The notes beneath the pieces were generated by a model, which made no database searches, was not told where the DNA came from, and saw only the letters and a program-made list of their open reading frames with translations. A stretch of 64,000 bases of DNA from Chondrus crispus (lineage: Eukaryota > Rhodophyta > Florideophyceae > Gigartinales > Gigartinaceae): contig NW_005179326.1 in the NCBI RefSeq assembly GCF_000350225.1, positions 219,957 to 283,956 on the forward strand, in the 5' to 3' direction. Below are positions 10,309 to 20,740 of the stretch, piece after piece. Position 1 is the first letter of the stretch, and every line of letters begins with the position of its first letter. The translations under genes and the position numbers were made by a program.

Positions 10309-10328
10309 GGGAACACCCCATTTTTACT

Positions 10329-10634
10329 GTGCACATCTCAACATTCAAAGCAGCCGGGCTCCCCAACACGATATCCGAGCTCCATAACAGGCTGTCCGAC
10401 CTCTACGAGGATCAAAGAGGCAGACTCAATATGTCCTCGCAGCCAATGCGCTCCTTCCATCAGAGCGACACAAACCAGACGCATAACAGATTCGACCAAA
10501 CCAGAAAATTCAACAACAGACGGTATGATCCCCGCCAGCAACCCCATAATCGGCATCGGACAAGCGGCAGATGGAATCAACCTTACAAAACACAGTACGA
10601 CAACCAAACCGGCCAGCTTATGCAAATCGTATAA
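10329..10634 (+). pseudogene. Copia gag C-terminal part
   Basis: Open frame following the gag N-terminal part after a short frame break. It contains the copia-type segment ISELHNRLSDLYEDQR and then a basic, Asn/Gln/Arg-rich tail as seen at the end of many copia gag proteins. No intact CCHC zinc knuckle was found. Confidence 0.6.
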
Positions 10635-10643
10635 GCTGCCAAA

Positions 10644-10916
10644 TTGGTAAATCAATCTACCAATCCGCAGCAAGATCGAGCCCGAAGCCCCAAACGCCAG
10701 ATTCCACGCCGCACAAAGCATGATTCCCAGGCAAATGTTGCCACTATCGACACCGAACCAGACGCTGAAGACTACATGGCAACCTTCGGCCATATACCAT
10801 TCCCCAAAACAGCAGACAACGGGGACGCAGATGCTAACAGTAAGTTCATCCTTGACTCCGGCACCAATCCCTCGCACATCAACATCCCCACCACTGACTC
10901 CAAAACACTGCAATAA
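10644..10916 (+). pseudogene. Copia aspartic protease region
   Basis: Frame containing KFILDSGTNPSHIN, the D-[ST]-G active-site motif with the His that follows it in copia proteases. It follows gag in order, which supports a gag-pol arrangement. The frame stops shortly after the motif. Confidence 0.65.
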
Positions 10917-11090
10917 CCCATTCGAACACAAACTGCTTCCTCCCCGATAACATCCAACCTCGTTGGCTCCCTCAAGGGGAAGACCAGCACTAAACAGACA
11001 TTCCGACTACCCATAATCATCAACAACGCACTGTCAGCCTCCCTCCTCTCAGTACACGCCATCGCTAAGCGATTTGGACACGTCCTGTTC

Positions 11091-11279
11091 TTGGAAGAGA
11101 CAGCCACAATTCTAGACACAAAAAACCGAAAACACACACCACTAGTTGGAACAGCCACATTTGGCAACGGTCTATACACGCTAGACAAACCAGCATTCCG
11201 CATCACAGACAAAAAATTAACCATCCGCAACCAACAGCTTATGCCATCCGAACAATGGTGTAGTATCATCAAGTACTAA
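11091..11279 (+). pseudogene. Copia gag-pre-integrase region, 3'-truncated
   Basis: Short frame with ATFGNGLYTLD, which resembles the GAG_pre-integrase segment (G-LY-L) between protease and integrase. No integrase, reverse transcriptase or RNase H follows; the copia element ends about here. Confidence 0.5.
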
Positions 11280-11524
11280 TAAATGGGTCATTTTGAGAGA
11301 TTTTAAAATATTTTTTGGATGGAATCCACTATATGCCTTCAAAAGTCGTTTATGTGCCCCTTACAGCCGGTTAAGTAAGCCACAGGTCTGGAACTGCGAA
11401 TCCGGCGCAGTAAAAGTCCCATAAACACCGTCAATACAAGGCAGTTCGGTATCCTCTTAGGAGCCCTACAACGCACAAATAATGGGTCAAATGTTGCGTG
11501 CCGAAGCAAAAAAAAATATCAATT

Positions 11525-13123
11525 TTAATGGCCACCTTCAGTACCCGCGCGGCGCTGAAGTGCTCGTAGCCTCGCTTCGGTTCTGCGAGAGGCGCGGTTT
11601 GCAGCAAGAACTACAGTGCGCTCACTGCGATGCGCCAGCCAAAGCTGATGCGCACGTTTGTTCAAATCCGATTGAAGGCGTTCTCGCTGGCGTTCCGTCA
11701 CTTCCAGTTGTCTTCTCTCTCGCCGCTCTTTCGCCTGCGCTGCCCGCTGTTCCCTTCCCCTTTCAGTAGCCTGCCGTATTTCTTCGCGCTCTTTCAAAAC
11801 AGAAAGAATTGCGTCACCCGTCAGCAATGCTCCGCTTCTCGTATTAACTGTACTATTTAACAAAACCTCACCATCGCTGCGCACCAAATTACATGACTCC
11901 TTAAAACTTGTAACGAGTTCACGGTACGACTCGAATGCGGCCGACTGGGACTGAGCCCCTTCGAGGTTGGTGATATCCGTCGCTTGGATTACATTCGGGT
12001 TAACTCCGCGTTTGCCAAAGTCCCATAGCCCACACGCCCTGAAGCCGCTCCTGATGTTCTGAAAGTTAACTGCCTGATTGTACGCATTTGTCAGAAGCTC
12101 GCATACCGTGTACACATCATTTTTTGCATTGTCTTTTACGACGACAGTCCGTCGGTTAAGGTCATTCCGAAATGCAGTCTTGTAGGGGGAAAAAACCGAA
12201 AAGTCCAAAGGCTGCGTGCGGTGGCTGGTGTGAGCAGTTAGGCCAACGATGACAATTCGATTGTCCCAGAATAACTTCAATACTTTGTACGAACAGTGCG
12301 CACCGTATCTATCGAGGGCGAGGAGAATATTGCGGAACCTTTGCCGTAATTGATGCGTCTCCTGTACAAACTTCTGTCCCCACTGATAGAAAATCCCAGT
12401 GTCGACACCAGCCTTCTCTCTGCAAACGCAATGCGCATTGGGGGGAAGGAATGTAAGAGGGGTCTCGATGGTGCCATCTGTACGCTTCCTGTATTTTGCC
12501 TTTTTGCCTGGAAGCACTGCAAGCGGACACCAGGCCCTTCCATCTGCTGAAATAACTGGCATTATGGTCACATGTTGGGCATTAGAACTCCATTTTAGCT
12601 CAACTGAATTGCTGCGTCCATGGCAATCGAAAAGAGCTTTCGTTCGAGACCGAGCGGCAGTGCGTGTCGAAAATCCACTCTCGTCTATGTTGAAGATTTG
12701 CGCGGAAGACTCAATTTGATATTCCCTGTACACTTGCATAAGCCGGACGTAATGCTTGGCGAGATTTGTCGGTGCTATCGCCAATTGTCGGGGCTTCTCC
12801 AGTTGCGCTCGTCTTTTCAATGAGATCTCTTTATGCCGTCCCAAGAAATTGCGCACGAAGCCATCCCCTGGTCTGCAATCTGTGAAAGGGAGTTTGGTTT
12901 GACGTGATTGCGGGAGTGACTTTACAAAATGTTGCACCAAATCCTTGAAGCAGCTGCGTGATAGTGGCGTTCCGCTGTGTGAGAATGACAGTAGTGCATT
13001 TTTGATGATGGTCTCTTCATCTCGAGTAAAGAGGGGTTTGCGGCCTCGTCTCTGAAGTGCTTTGTTCGTCTGTTTGCTCAACGGTGAAGTGTTGAATATG
13101 ACACACAATGTGACTTCGCACAT
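11525..13123 (-). CDS. Pogo-type DDE transposase (DDE_1 / CENP-B-like)
   Basis: 532-codon open frame. It has an N-terminal DNA-binding region, then the DDE_1 core: FNIDESGF (first Asp), LLALDRYGAH (second Asp) and HTSHRTQPLDFSVFSPYK (third Asp region), followed by the typical FRACGLWDF. The C-terminal 90 residues are an Arg/Glu/Gln-rich coiled coil. These features fit pogo/Tigger transposases, which cut and paste their own DNA, usually into TA. The start at 13123 is the first codon of the open frame (ATG complement at 13121-13123). No TIRs could be fixed with confidence; TGGGTCA motifs near 11286 and, inverted, near 13478 are weak candidates. Apparently uninterrupted, hence a young or recently active copy. 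Confidence 0.85.
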   Translation of the reverse strand: MCEVTLCVIFNTSPLSKQTNKALQRRGRKPLFTRDEETIIKNALLSFSHSGTPLSRSCFKDLVQHFVKSLPQSRQTKLPFTDCRPGDGFVRNFLGRHKEISLKRRAQLEKPRQLAIAPTNLAKHYVRLMQVYREYQIESSAQIFNIDESGFSTRTAARSRTKALFDCHGRSNSVELKWSSNAQHVTIMPVISADGRAWCPLAVLPGKKAKYRKRTDGTIETPLTFLPPNAHCVCREKAGVDTGIFYQWGQKFVQETHQLRQRFRNILLALDRYGAHCSYKVLKLFWDNRIVIVGLTAHTSHRTQPLDFSVFSPYKTAFRNDLNRRTVVVKDNAKNDVYTVCELLTNAYNQAVNFQNIRSGFRACGLWDFGKRGVNPNVIQATDITNLEGAQSQSAAFESYRELVTSFKESCNLVRSDGEVLLNSTVNTRSGALLTGDAILSVLKEREEIRQATERGREQRAAQAKERRERRQLEVTERQRERLQSDLNKRAHQLWLAHRSERTVVLAANRASRRTEARLRALQRRAGTEGGH

Positions 13124-13501
13124 TTGCGTATTGAGATGTTGGAGGTTCGTAGACTGTGAAGGGCTTTGTCGTACTGCTCGCTTCGTGCATCAGGTTTTGG
13201 AGCGAGTACGCGTTTTGGGATCATCGAGGCCACCGAGGATGCGAATGACAAAAGGAGGGAAGTGACGAAGTCGCGAGGCTGCTGTGGCGGATTGTGAAGG
13301 GAAATCGAGGCACAAAGTTCGTGATCGATTGAATGAAGCCCGCCAAAAAGGCTCGTCGTGTCAGATTTGAAATCGTATGAGCCGTTCTGACGGCAGGCGA
13401 ACTACAGTGTTTCGAAGGCTGTTTGAAATGGCGCATGTAGATAATTTTAATTGCTAAAGCGACCCAAATTAGTCCTCTGACCCAGATTTTGTGCACCCGA
13501 T

Positions 13502-14078
13502 GATACAACGGCGCGAAGGCAACGGCACCACCGCTGCCGCCCCGCGATACAGTACGATGGGCTGTAAGCGCGAGCAGAACCGTAAGGAGTTATATTTACA
13601 GCTGACGGCCGGTGCAGAGTACAGTAGTACCCCGCCGGCTACACGTGTAGGATCCGAACGGTAAGTAATTAGTAATTAGTAGTTAATGGCACAAATTAGC
13701 CAATTTAGCACGGTAGCTGGTATACAGTAAGTAACAGCTACTGTTGCGGGACAGGTGTCCTGGCGTCCCACTTAGGGGTTAAGACGGGGGGCACCTGCCC
13801 CGTTCCAGTAAACGGGAGGCAGACTCGCCTCCCTTCTCTTTACGGCTAATTGTTATCCCGTTCCGGTGTCCATTTTTGTCTCAGGCTTCTAACCCGTGAC
13901 CGGCCGTCCGGATCTAACATCACCGACCGGCTGCGCGTCACCGGCCACGTGAGTCTTCTCTCTTTTCGAGTCCTTCCGTACGATTTGCGTTCGCGCGTGG
14001 GTTACTCAGCGGCGCGCGCTGCCTTATCTCTAGCCCCCCTCGTTTCCGAGTGGTCGGGACGAAGGTAGTTATACCACA
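13502..14078 (-). mobile_element. Inverted, diverged LTR of the TGTGG family
   Basis: Read on the minus strand it begins TGTGGTATAACTACC at 14078 and carries the same central motifs (TCTTAACCCCT, ACACCTGTCCC) as solo LTR 1. The distal end, near 13502, is degenerate and no matching target duplication was found. It abuts the upstream flank of the first pogo element on one side and the 3' half of the second on the other, suggesting a rearrangement. Confidence 0.6.
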
Positions 14079-16392
14079 CTACTCTTTAGCTCCTGACACA
14101 ACAATTTCAAATTCTCGCGTGCAAGGCAAAAAGTCAAAAGACAGGCTAACATTCATGCTTTGCTGGAACGCATACAGGTCTGAAAAAATCGAAATTATGG
14201 TCGTCGGAAAATCAAAAAATTGTCGAGCTTTTAACTAAAAATCTGCTGCAGAGCTTGGCTTCGATTATTACTCCAATAAGAAGGCTTGGATGACTGCCAA
14301 ATTAATTAATGATTGCATACTGCGGTTTCAGGTGTATGTCGCCAAAACGCCGGGGAGGAGTGTTCTGCTTTTAATTGATAATTGCTCTGCGCATGGGAGT
14401 GAGGCTAACTTGCGACCTCTCCTTAATGTGAAGGTCGTGTTCTTGCCCCCAAATTGCAGCTCTAAAATCCAACCTCTCGATGCAGGCATAATTGCAGCTT
14501 TAGAACTTCGATACAGGCGCCGGAAAATGGATCGTGCACAGGACAACATTGATACGGAAGCAAAAATATATAAAAAGTTTACGTTCTAACAGCAATGCCA
14601 TGGTTTAAGATGTGTTGGGAGCATCTGCCGTCAGATGTTATTGCAAATTGCTGATGTCACACAGGGTTAATTCAGGCCGAGCCTATGATTGATCTATGGA
14701 AGACGAGAGTGGCTTGGTGCAAGAGGTTGAGCGGCAAATGGAGTAATTAGTGCCTGTAGGACGACATATTTCTATTGCAGGTTTACTTAATTGTGGTATC
14801 ACAGCCCAGATTTGTAATTTGTACGGCACCCGCCGCCGCGGGGGCCTTACAGGCGGACGGACTACACGTGTGCATTACACGCGCACGCGCACGCTCACAC
14901 GGGCATTACAGGCGGACGCCTACACGTGTGCCTTACAGACGGACGGACTGTGGTGCCAGAAAGAGTCCGATGCCCCCTCGACCTCTGTGGGTCGGGGGGC
15001 GACGGCGGCTTTATTGGAGTGTGCGGGATCTTTGCCCTAATGGCAGTGCACTGTCTAGTGTGCTGTCTTATCTGGGTGGAACCACACGGACTACACGTGG
15101 GCATTACAGGCCGATGGACTACACGGGTGCCTTACAGGCGGAAGATCTACTGTATACGTTACAGCCCGGAGGTTGTATATGACAAGGTACAGTAGTAATG
15201 GCACAGTACAGTGCATTACAGAATAGAGTACAGTAGTACAGTAGGACGGACAATGTCCAAGACCCCGCGACCTCGCTTATTTAAGCGACGGCGCCGGGCA
15301 ATGACAGTAAACAGTCAAGGATCTTTTGGGAACGGATTTCCTTCGACGGTGCGACACCGCGGGTCAAGACAAGCCTCTGACTTAGGCGACCTTGTCTGCA
15401 TCTGTCTTGCGACGTTTCCCTGGCTTCTATTGCCTTTACTTTACCTTTTCCATTCCTCCGTCTTTGCGACTACGCGGGTTAAGACTAGCCTCTAACCTCG
15501 GCGTGTTACTGTCGCTCGACGTCTCAATTGTTTTCCTTTTTTTACTCTGTCGTTGCGACCACGCGGGCTAAGACTGGCCTCTAACCTGGGCGTATTACTG
15601 TCGCACGGCCTATTTCTCTCTCCCTGCATTGTGACGATTGTCAAGTCGCGGGCTACGACAAGCCTCTGGCCTTGGCGGCACTATTGACATCTGTCCCGCT
15701 CGTTCCCTCTAGGAGTTTCCGCTACTCGGCGCTCCGCCCGTGTCTGACACTAGTCTTTAGGCTCGGGTTCACCCCTGTTTTGTGTGTTCTTACACCACCC
15801 CTTCCAGTGCTGGTCCCATTAAGGGTCCGCACTTCGACCAGTACGTCGTGCTTTTACAGTCGGCCGACGTACTCCCCCTTTGCTCTACCACAGTCCCGAT
15901 CTACCGCGGGACACCCCCTATTGGTTGTCACCTCTTCCTCGAGCTAGCTCATAGCTGGCGACCGCCACTATACTACATTAATGCTGAGGGTGAGGACGAA
16001 TGCACAGAGCTTTGGAGAGATGCAAATATTGCTGACGTGGTCAGCAGAGAAAAAGAGACTAGCAGTGACGAAAGTGTGGATGGCTGTGCCGAACTGCCGT
16101 GCGGAAAGGAGCAGCTCAGGGCGCTAGCTTTAACAAAGCGCATCGCAGAAAGTACGCGTGAGGGAGGTGCAGATTTTCTGCGGACTGTGCGCAAAATGCA
16201 GGCCGCTGTACGTCTGTACTGTACGCAGTCTATGCAGCAAACGACCATCGATAGCTTTTTTAAATAAAATTATGAAGATGTGAAATGATTGGTGAACAGT
16301 GCTCGGTATGATATACTTCGATAAGCGGAACCCCCTTTAAGCGGAACCGGAGGGGTTCTCCCGTGCTGGTTCCGCTTATCGAGAGATCACTG
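14079..16392 (+). pseudogene. Second pogo/Tigger-like transposase, 5'-truncated and split by a solo LTR
   Basis: Pieces in order: 14079-14238 (RVQGKKSKDRLTFMLCWNA, typical of the DDE_1 core start), 14245-14589 in another frame (NKKAWMTAK then LLLIDNCSAHG and NCSSKIQPLDAGIIAALE), and, beyond a solo LTR, 15978-16267 with the C-terminus. The tail ends QTTIDSFFK, a PCNA-interacting (PIP) box (QxxIxxFF) at 16238-16261, as known in pogo transposases. A terminal sequence GGTTCCGCTTATCGAGAGATCACTG ends at 16392 next to TA, typical of a Tigger/pogo TIR end. The N-terminal DNA-binding part is missing and there are frame breaks, so it is dead. The short lengths of the pieces prevent finer subfamily placement. 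Confidence 0.8.
14792..15977. mobile_element. Solo LTR 2 (TSD TTAAT)
   Basis: Starts TGTGGTATCACAGCCC, ends CCACTATACTACA, and is flanked by TTAAT at 14787-14791 and 15978-15982. 1186 bp, almost twice the other members of the family. The extra length includes diverged tandem repeats between about 15358 and 15700 (each with GCGGG...AAGACNNGCCTCTNAC). Inserted into the pogo-type transposase gene; leaving out the LTR and one duplication keeps the frame. Confidence 0.9.
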
Positions 16393-16581
16393 TACAGTGA
16401 TGTTTCCATAGTTGTCCTCCTCGACGCTACGTGTAGAGGGGTTTTCAAAATTAACCCCTTTTCAGAAATGAGCCTCCCAGAAGGGTACACGTTGACATCA
16501 TTCAAGATGCGGTTGGAGTATTTACAGTGCAGACGCGTTGTTTAAAATATACAAAAATGCAGACGCAGTCCAGAAACATTA

Positions 16582-16620
16582 CGGTGGTATCTAGGCGACC
16601 AATGGCCTCATACTGAATGA
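16582..16620 (+). repeat. Relict piggyBac-like terminus upstream of copy C
   Basis: GGTATCTAGGCGACCAATGG followed by CCTCATACTGA closely resembles the right end of the piggyBac-type element at 27372-27401 read on the minus strand (TGTCTAGGTGACAAATGG...CCTCATATGAGG). The mirror copy is at 8540-8577. It may be a MITE end or a scar of an older related element. Confidence 0.5.
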
Positions 16621-16665
16621 ATCCACTTATTATTATGCTCTGAAAAGAAATTCAAAATTTACGCG

Positions 16666-16713
16666 ACCGTCTGCACAACCGTCTGTACAACCGTCTGTAC
16701 AACCGTCTGTACC
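16666..16713 (+). repeat. 12-bp tandem repeat upstream of kinase copy C
   Basis: Four copies of ACCGTCTG(C/T)AC(A/C), the plus-strand equivalent of 8446-8493. Confidence 0.85.
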
Positions 16714-16794
16714 AAGGTACCACGAGGCTCATTTAGTCCACGCTTGACTTGTCCGACTTCGAACTGTGGAGCCTACAGTAGTGCGATCTAGTAC

Positions 16795-18285
16795 ATGCTC
16801 AACCTCAAAAGTCTTCAACGGAAAATATCCCAAGCACGACAACTCGAACACGCAAGATTGCTTCTAGGATTGAAAGAGATGGCACTCCGCAGCGAACAGC
16901 CTATCTACGAGTCGTCCAGAGCACGTTGTGAAAGGGATTTAGTCAATGAGGTGCAGCTTCTTACCTTTGATGTGACTCAACAATACGTTTTGCTTGTGGC
17001 AAGTGGTCCTGATGAATGGAGGCTTCCGGGATTTATTTCTTACGACGTAGGTGACAGCTCGATAGTGAAGGTGCGCAGCGCTGCCAAGACGGTCATTGGG
17101 ATCGAATTTCCGTTCATTATTCTTCGACATTGCTACTCTGAGGAGTTGTCCGTTGAAAGGGAAAGTGATGGTCTTTCAGCTAGTATGATCCGCGCTATTC
17201 TTGTTGCTCAGTGCCATGAGAAATCTCAACGAGTGCCTTCTGGATGCAGTTGGGTGGCCATCACCAATGATCACAGAGCGGGTGTTGTCCATGTGTCGCA
17301 CTCGGAGAAAGGAGCGGAGCAAGCCATTCGGCGAGAACTGGAACAGACCATAGCCAACGTTTCGCCGCCTAGACGAGTGCCTTGGGCGTCTATGGGATGG
17401 TATCCTGAAACGCTTCGAAAGGTGCGCGAAATATTGCATGGGCACAATCTGCATGTGATGGGTGAATTGGTTCAGATCCGTGCGTCATCCAGAGGAGCCG
17501 TGCTAAGGATCAAGACGAATGAGAGCGATTACTACTTAAAATGCAGTACATCCACGTCGAACGATGCTGGAGTCACGTCAATAATGTCTCGCGTTGCTCC
17601 AGATCTTGTCGCCAAGCCGTTATTCGCAGATGTGGAACGTCGTCAAATGATCCTTGTGGACCACGGTGACGAGACTGGCTTCTGTGGATTGGATGGTGAA
17701 GGGCGTAAGCAGGTCGTAAGAGATCTGGCGCGTCTGCACCGCGCAAGCGCAAAAGTGTTGCCCGATTTGTTGAAGGCCGGTCTACCATGTTATTCACCGC
17801 TGTGGATGCGTGAGAACTTGAACTCACTTTTTCAGTGTAAGGAGCTTTTGTCCGTGCTAGAAACGGAACAAATACAGAAGCTGTCGAGCCTCAAGGTGAA
17901 GCTGCAAGATGATCTGACGGAACTTGTTGATTGGGAAATGCCTAATTGTTTGATACACAATGACACGAGCGACGGGAACCTAATCAGGAAGAACGCTGAT
18001 GAGGGTCCAGGGGTCCGGTTTTTCGACTTTGACAGCTCTTTTGCGGGCCATCCTTTGTTTGATGTCGACTGGTGCAACCGGGAAATCCTAGAGGTCTATG
18101 CACAAGAAATGGACATAGCTGACATTGACGGATTGCTTAGGTTGAACAGGAAAGTATTCTTCAATCTTGGGTGGCTCGTGCAAGCATATAGATACTTGGA
18201 CATGGCTAGGGAAGCGGAAGACGGTGCTCCCCGGGAAGACGCCCTTCACTGGCTAGGGCGCAGTGTTCGTACCTTGCTGTGGTGA
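16795..18285 (+). CDS. APH-fold phosphotransferase with Nudix-like N-terminus (copy C)
   Basis: 496-codon open frame from ATG 16795, colinear with copy A. It carries CLIHNDTSDGNLI and FFDFDSSFAGHPLFDVDW, so all catalytic-loop and metal-binding residues are kept. Near the C-terminus it reads KVFFNLGWLV where A reads KVFDLEWLV, an indel variant also seen in E. Most differences from A are synonymous or conservative. No intron is needed. Substrate unknown; location probably cytosolic, since no signal peptide or membrane segment is seen. Confidence 0.72.
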   Translation: MLNLKSLQRKISQARQLEHARLLLGLKEMALRSEQPIYESSRARCERDLVNEVQLLTFDVTQQYVLLVASGPDEWRLPGFISYDVGDSSIVKVRSAAKTVIGIEFPFIILRHCYSEELSVERESDGLSASMIRAILVAQCHEKSQRVPSGCSWVAITNDHRAGVVHVSHSEKGAEQAIRRELEQTIANVSPPRRVPWASMGWYPETLRKVREILHGHNLHVMGELVQIRASSRGAVLRIKTNESDYYLKCSTSTSNDAGVTSIMSRVAPDLVAKPLFADVERRQMILVDHGDETGFCGLDGEGRKQVVRDLARLHRASAKVLPDLLKAGLPCYSPLWMRENLNSLFQCKELLSVLETEQIQKLSSLKVKLQDDLTELVDWEMPNCLIHNDTSDGNLIRKNADEGPGVRFFDFDSSFAGHPLFDVDWCNREILEVYAQEMDIADIDGLLRLNRKVFFNLGWLVQAYRYLDMAREAEDGAPREDALHWLGRSVRTLLW

Positions 18286-18503
18286 TCGAAGACGGAAATG
18301 GTGACGACATATTTTTGGGCTGAGTTAACGTGTACGACAGTGCAGGCTGGGACGGGGCGCTCTGCAGGTGGCATCAGCTGTATGCGCTTCGCAAGGAGTA
18401 GGAAGGAAAGTATGAAAGTTTTGGCGGGAGCATCATCGCCAGGATGACAGTAAAGGAGCCATGAAAATCTTCAGTTCGTGTTTTGCATGTATCACCCGGC
18501 TTC

Positions 18504-18803
18504 ATGAAACGCCAGTCCATCTTTGACAACGAGGCGTACGCACACTGCACTGCGGTTGCCGCATTCGTACCAGACGGAGCACAAGGAGGGGGCTCGTTGA
18601 CAGGACTCGCGTACAGGGGGAGCAGTGTTGGCATGAGTGCGGACGGAAGACATGTGATGTCTGCACCCTGGGACGAGACTGTGTGTGCGTGGGACGTGGA
18701 TAGAGGGATCACACTTCGTAGCGGGTGGGCGGAGGGCTGGCAAGACATCACGGGTCGAATTCTGGGGACCGCAGACACGGGCACTGTCTCATATACAGGA
18801 TAA
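18504..18803 (+). CDS. Short WD40-like ORF (copy C)
   Basis: Same 100-codon frame as in copy A, from ATG 18504, with the SADGRHVMSAPWDETV core and the stop at the same place. Nearly identical to A and D. Probably a carried fragment of a WD40 gene. Confidence 0.45.
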   Translation: MKRQSIFDNEAYAHCTAVAAFVPDGAQGGGSLTGLAYRGSSVGMSADGRHVMSAPWDETVCAWDVDRGITLRSGWAEGWQDITGRILGTADTGTVSYTG

Positions 18804-19737
18804 ACATCGCATATAACTCTACGCAAGGGAAGAGTTGCATGAAGGCGAGAGGACGGGTTCTGAGGCTGTCCTGGGTCAATTGGATACTACAGTAGACTCA
18901 TAGATATGGCACGATCACGCGATTGTACTTGCAAAAGGCCGACCTGCGAGTCCAAATGGCTGTAACGGTGAAGAGGCCGAGTGGGGCGTCGGAGGTCCTG
19001 TCGAGACGCGCTTTCCTGGACCCACGAGGGGCGAATTCGACGTCACCCTAGCGTCGCCGACGTCACTGGTACAAAACGAGAACATGCGGGGATCTCGTGT
19101 TGAGCGCGCTCCAGCGAGGCCTTGGGAGCAGTCACGGACGCTGCCACGCCACGAGAGTCGTTTCGGTAATACTGGACACGCCGTACTCGCCCAGGAAGAG
19201 GGCTCCTGTCTATAACGTACGACGCACGGACCGGCAGTCTTTGAAGAAACAGGCAGGCCTTGGTACAATATCCGTCGAAAGATGCGATTTAACGCACAGT
19301 CGTGGCCGCACGCCTTGTCGCTCCTGACCATCACGCACACTCTCGCCTGTGCCCCGCGCCGCCCCATCCGTGACGACCCACTGACCTCCGCCAATTCTGT
19401 GTTAAGGCCACGGCCGCAGCCGGGTGCTGCCGTTCTTGCCGGGAATTGCCCGCTGCGTCCCTTTGCAATTCCTCTACCCCCATACAGCGGGGGCATCGCC
19501 GGGTGTCCAACTGATCTTTGTCGTCAATCGATGTATCTAGTGAGCGTGAATAAGTGCTGCGGCAAGCTCTGAGGATCGTACCCCTGTCGCAGAGTTTGTG
19601 CAAGTGGGGCTAACGCAGTGGTTTCCCGGCAGTCCCACGGGAGCTCTCGTGTCCGCATGCCAGCAATGTATCCCACTAACCCTCCGCCAATTGGCTGTTC
19701 CCAACCAAGGAGCTCTTGGTGGAGTGAGGTGGAGTGA
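18804..19737. other. Conserved non-coding part of unit C
   Basis: Near-identical counterpart of 3024-3957. No domain in any of the overlapping open frames. Confidence 0.4.
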
Positions 19738-20361
19738 GGTCAGCTTGAACACGTCGACATCCATCCGTGCTCTATCACCCCCACCACCGACACAAGCGCA
19801 TCCGCACCGTCGCCGCCGCCCCACCGCCTTTACGACCGCCCCCCTCCCCCTTTCCCTCCTCCCCGCCCTTGCGCCCAAGCTCCCGCAGTTGCCTCTCCTG
19901 TCGCTCCTCCAGCCGCTCCTCCTCGTCCCCTTTCCCGCTCGCCCGCACACCCTTCCTCCTCGCCGTCCTGGAAGCAGCCGGCAGCCTTCGCCCTGCACGC
20001 GCGTGCCTACAACGTCTCGCACCACCTCTTCTCGCTTCTCACGGCGGGCGTCAACACCCAGTCCTCCTCGCGCGTCTTCACGCCCGCGGCCTGCGTCGTC
20101 GCGCGCGCGGATTGCCTCGTCCCGCGCGCTGCCCTCGCCGACGGCGCCCACGTCTCGCCGCTGCTGCTGCATGACCACGCCCTGCGCGACGCCCAGGTCC
20201 ACCCGGCACGCCGCAACGGCGAGCTCTTCGAGCTGCTCCCCGGCGATGTCCACCCCGTCAAGGACGAGGGCAAGCTCACGCTGTACGAGCCCGCCTTGCG
20301 CGCGCACATGCGTGAGGGCGGCGGCCCGGGCGTGGTCCACGTGCGCTCGCACATGAAATGA
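19738..20361 (+). pseudogene. GC-rich partial gene (copy C, 39-bp in-frame deletion)
   Basis: Counterpart of the frame in copy A, open from the codon after a TGA to TGA 20359-20361. A deletion of exactly 39 bp (13 codons) near 20107 leaves the frame intact, which supports this frame as the coding one. No start codon in the open part and no recognised domain. It converges on the F-box gene with about 380 bp between the two stops. Confidence 0.4.
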
Positions 20362-20740
20362 GCAGACGCGGCCCTGGATACGCCCACCGGCGGGCGGTGG
20401 GAGCTGTGCTTGGTGACTGCTATGTAATTTGTGTACACACAAACGGCAAAACTGGTTGAGGCTCGACCACGAACAAGGCAAATGTGTAAATACACGAAGC
20501 GCATTTTTGGCGGGAGTGAGAGCGACAAAGCAGTATAGCAGCCTCCCCCAACAAGCGCATCTCTGTCTGCCGCATTCCCGCCTCCAACATCCTCCATCCT
20601 CCATCCTCCAGCCCCATCCTCCAGCTCCCATCCTCCAGCTCTCGCCAGCATCGCGCGCTCTCAGAAAAAACCCCAGTAACATCCTAGCAAGAAAGAACGA
20701 TATATTTTACAACAACATAAAGCCCCTACCTCTCCTCTCG

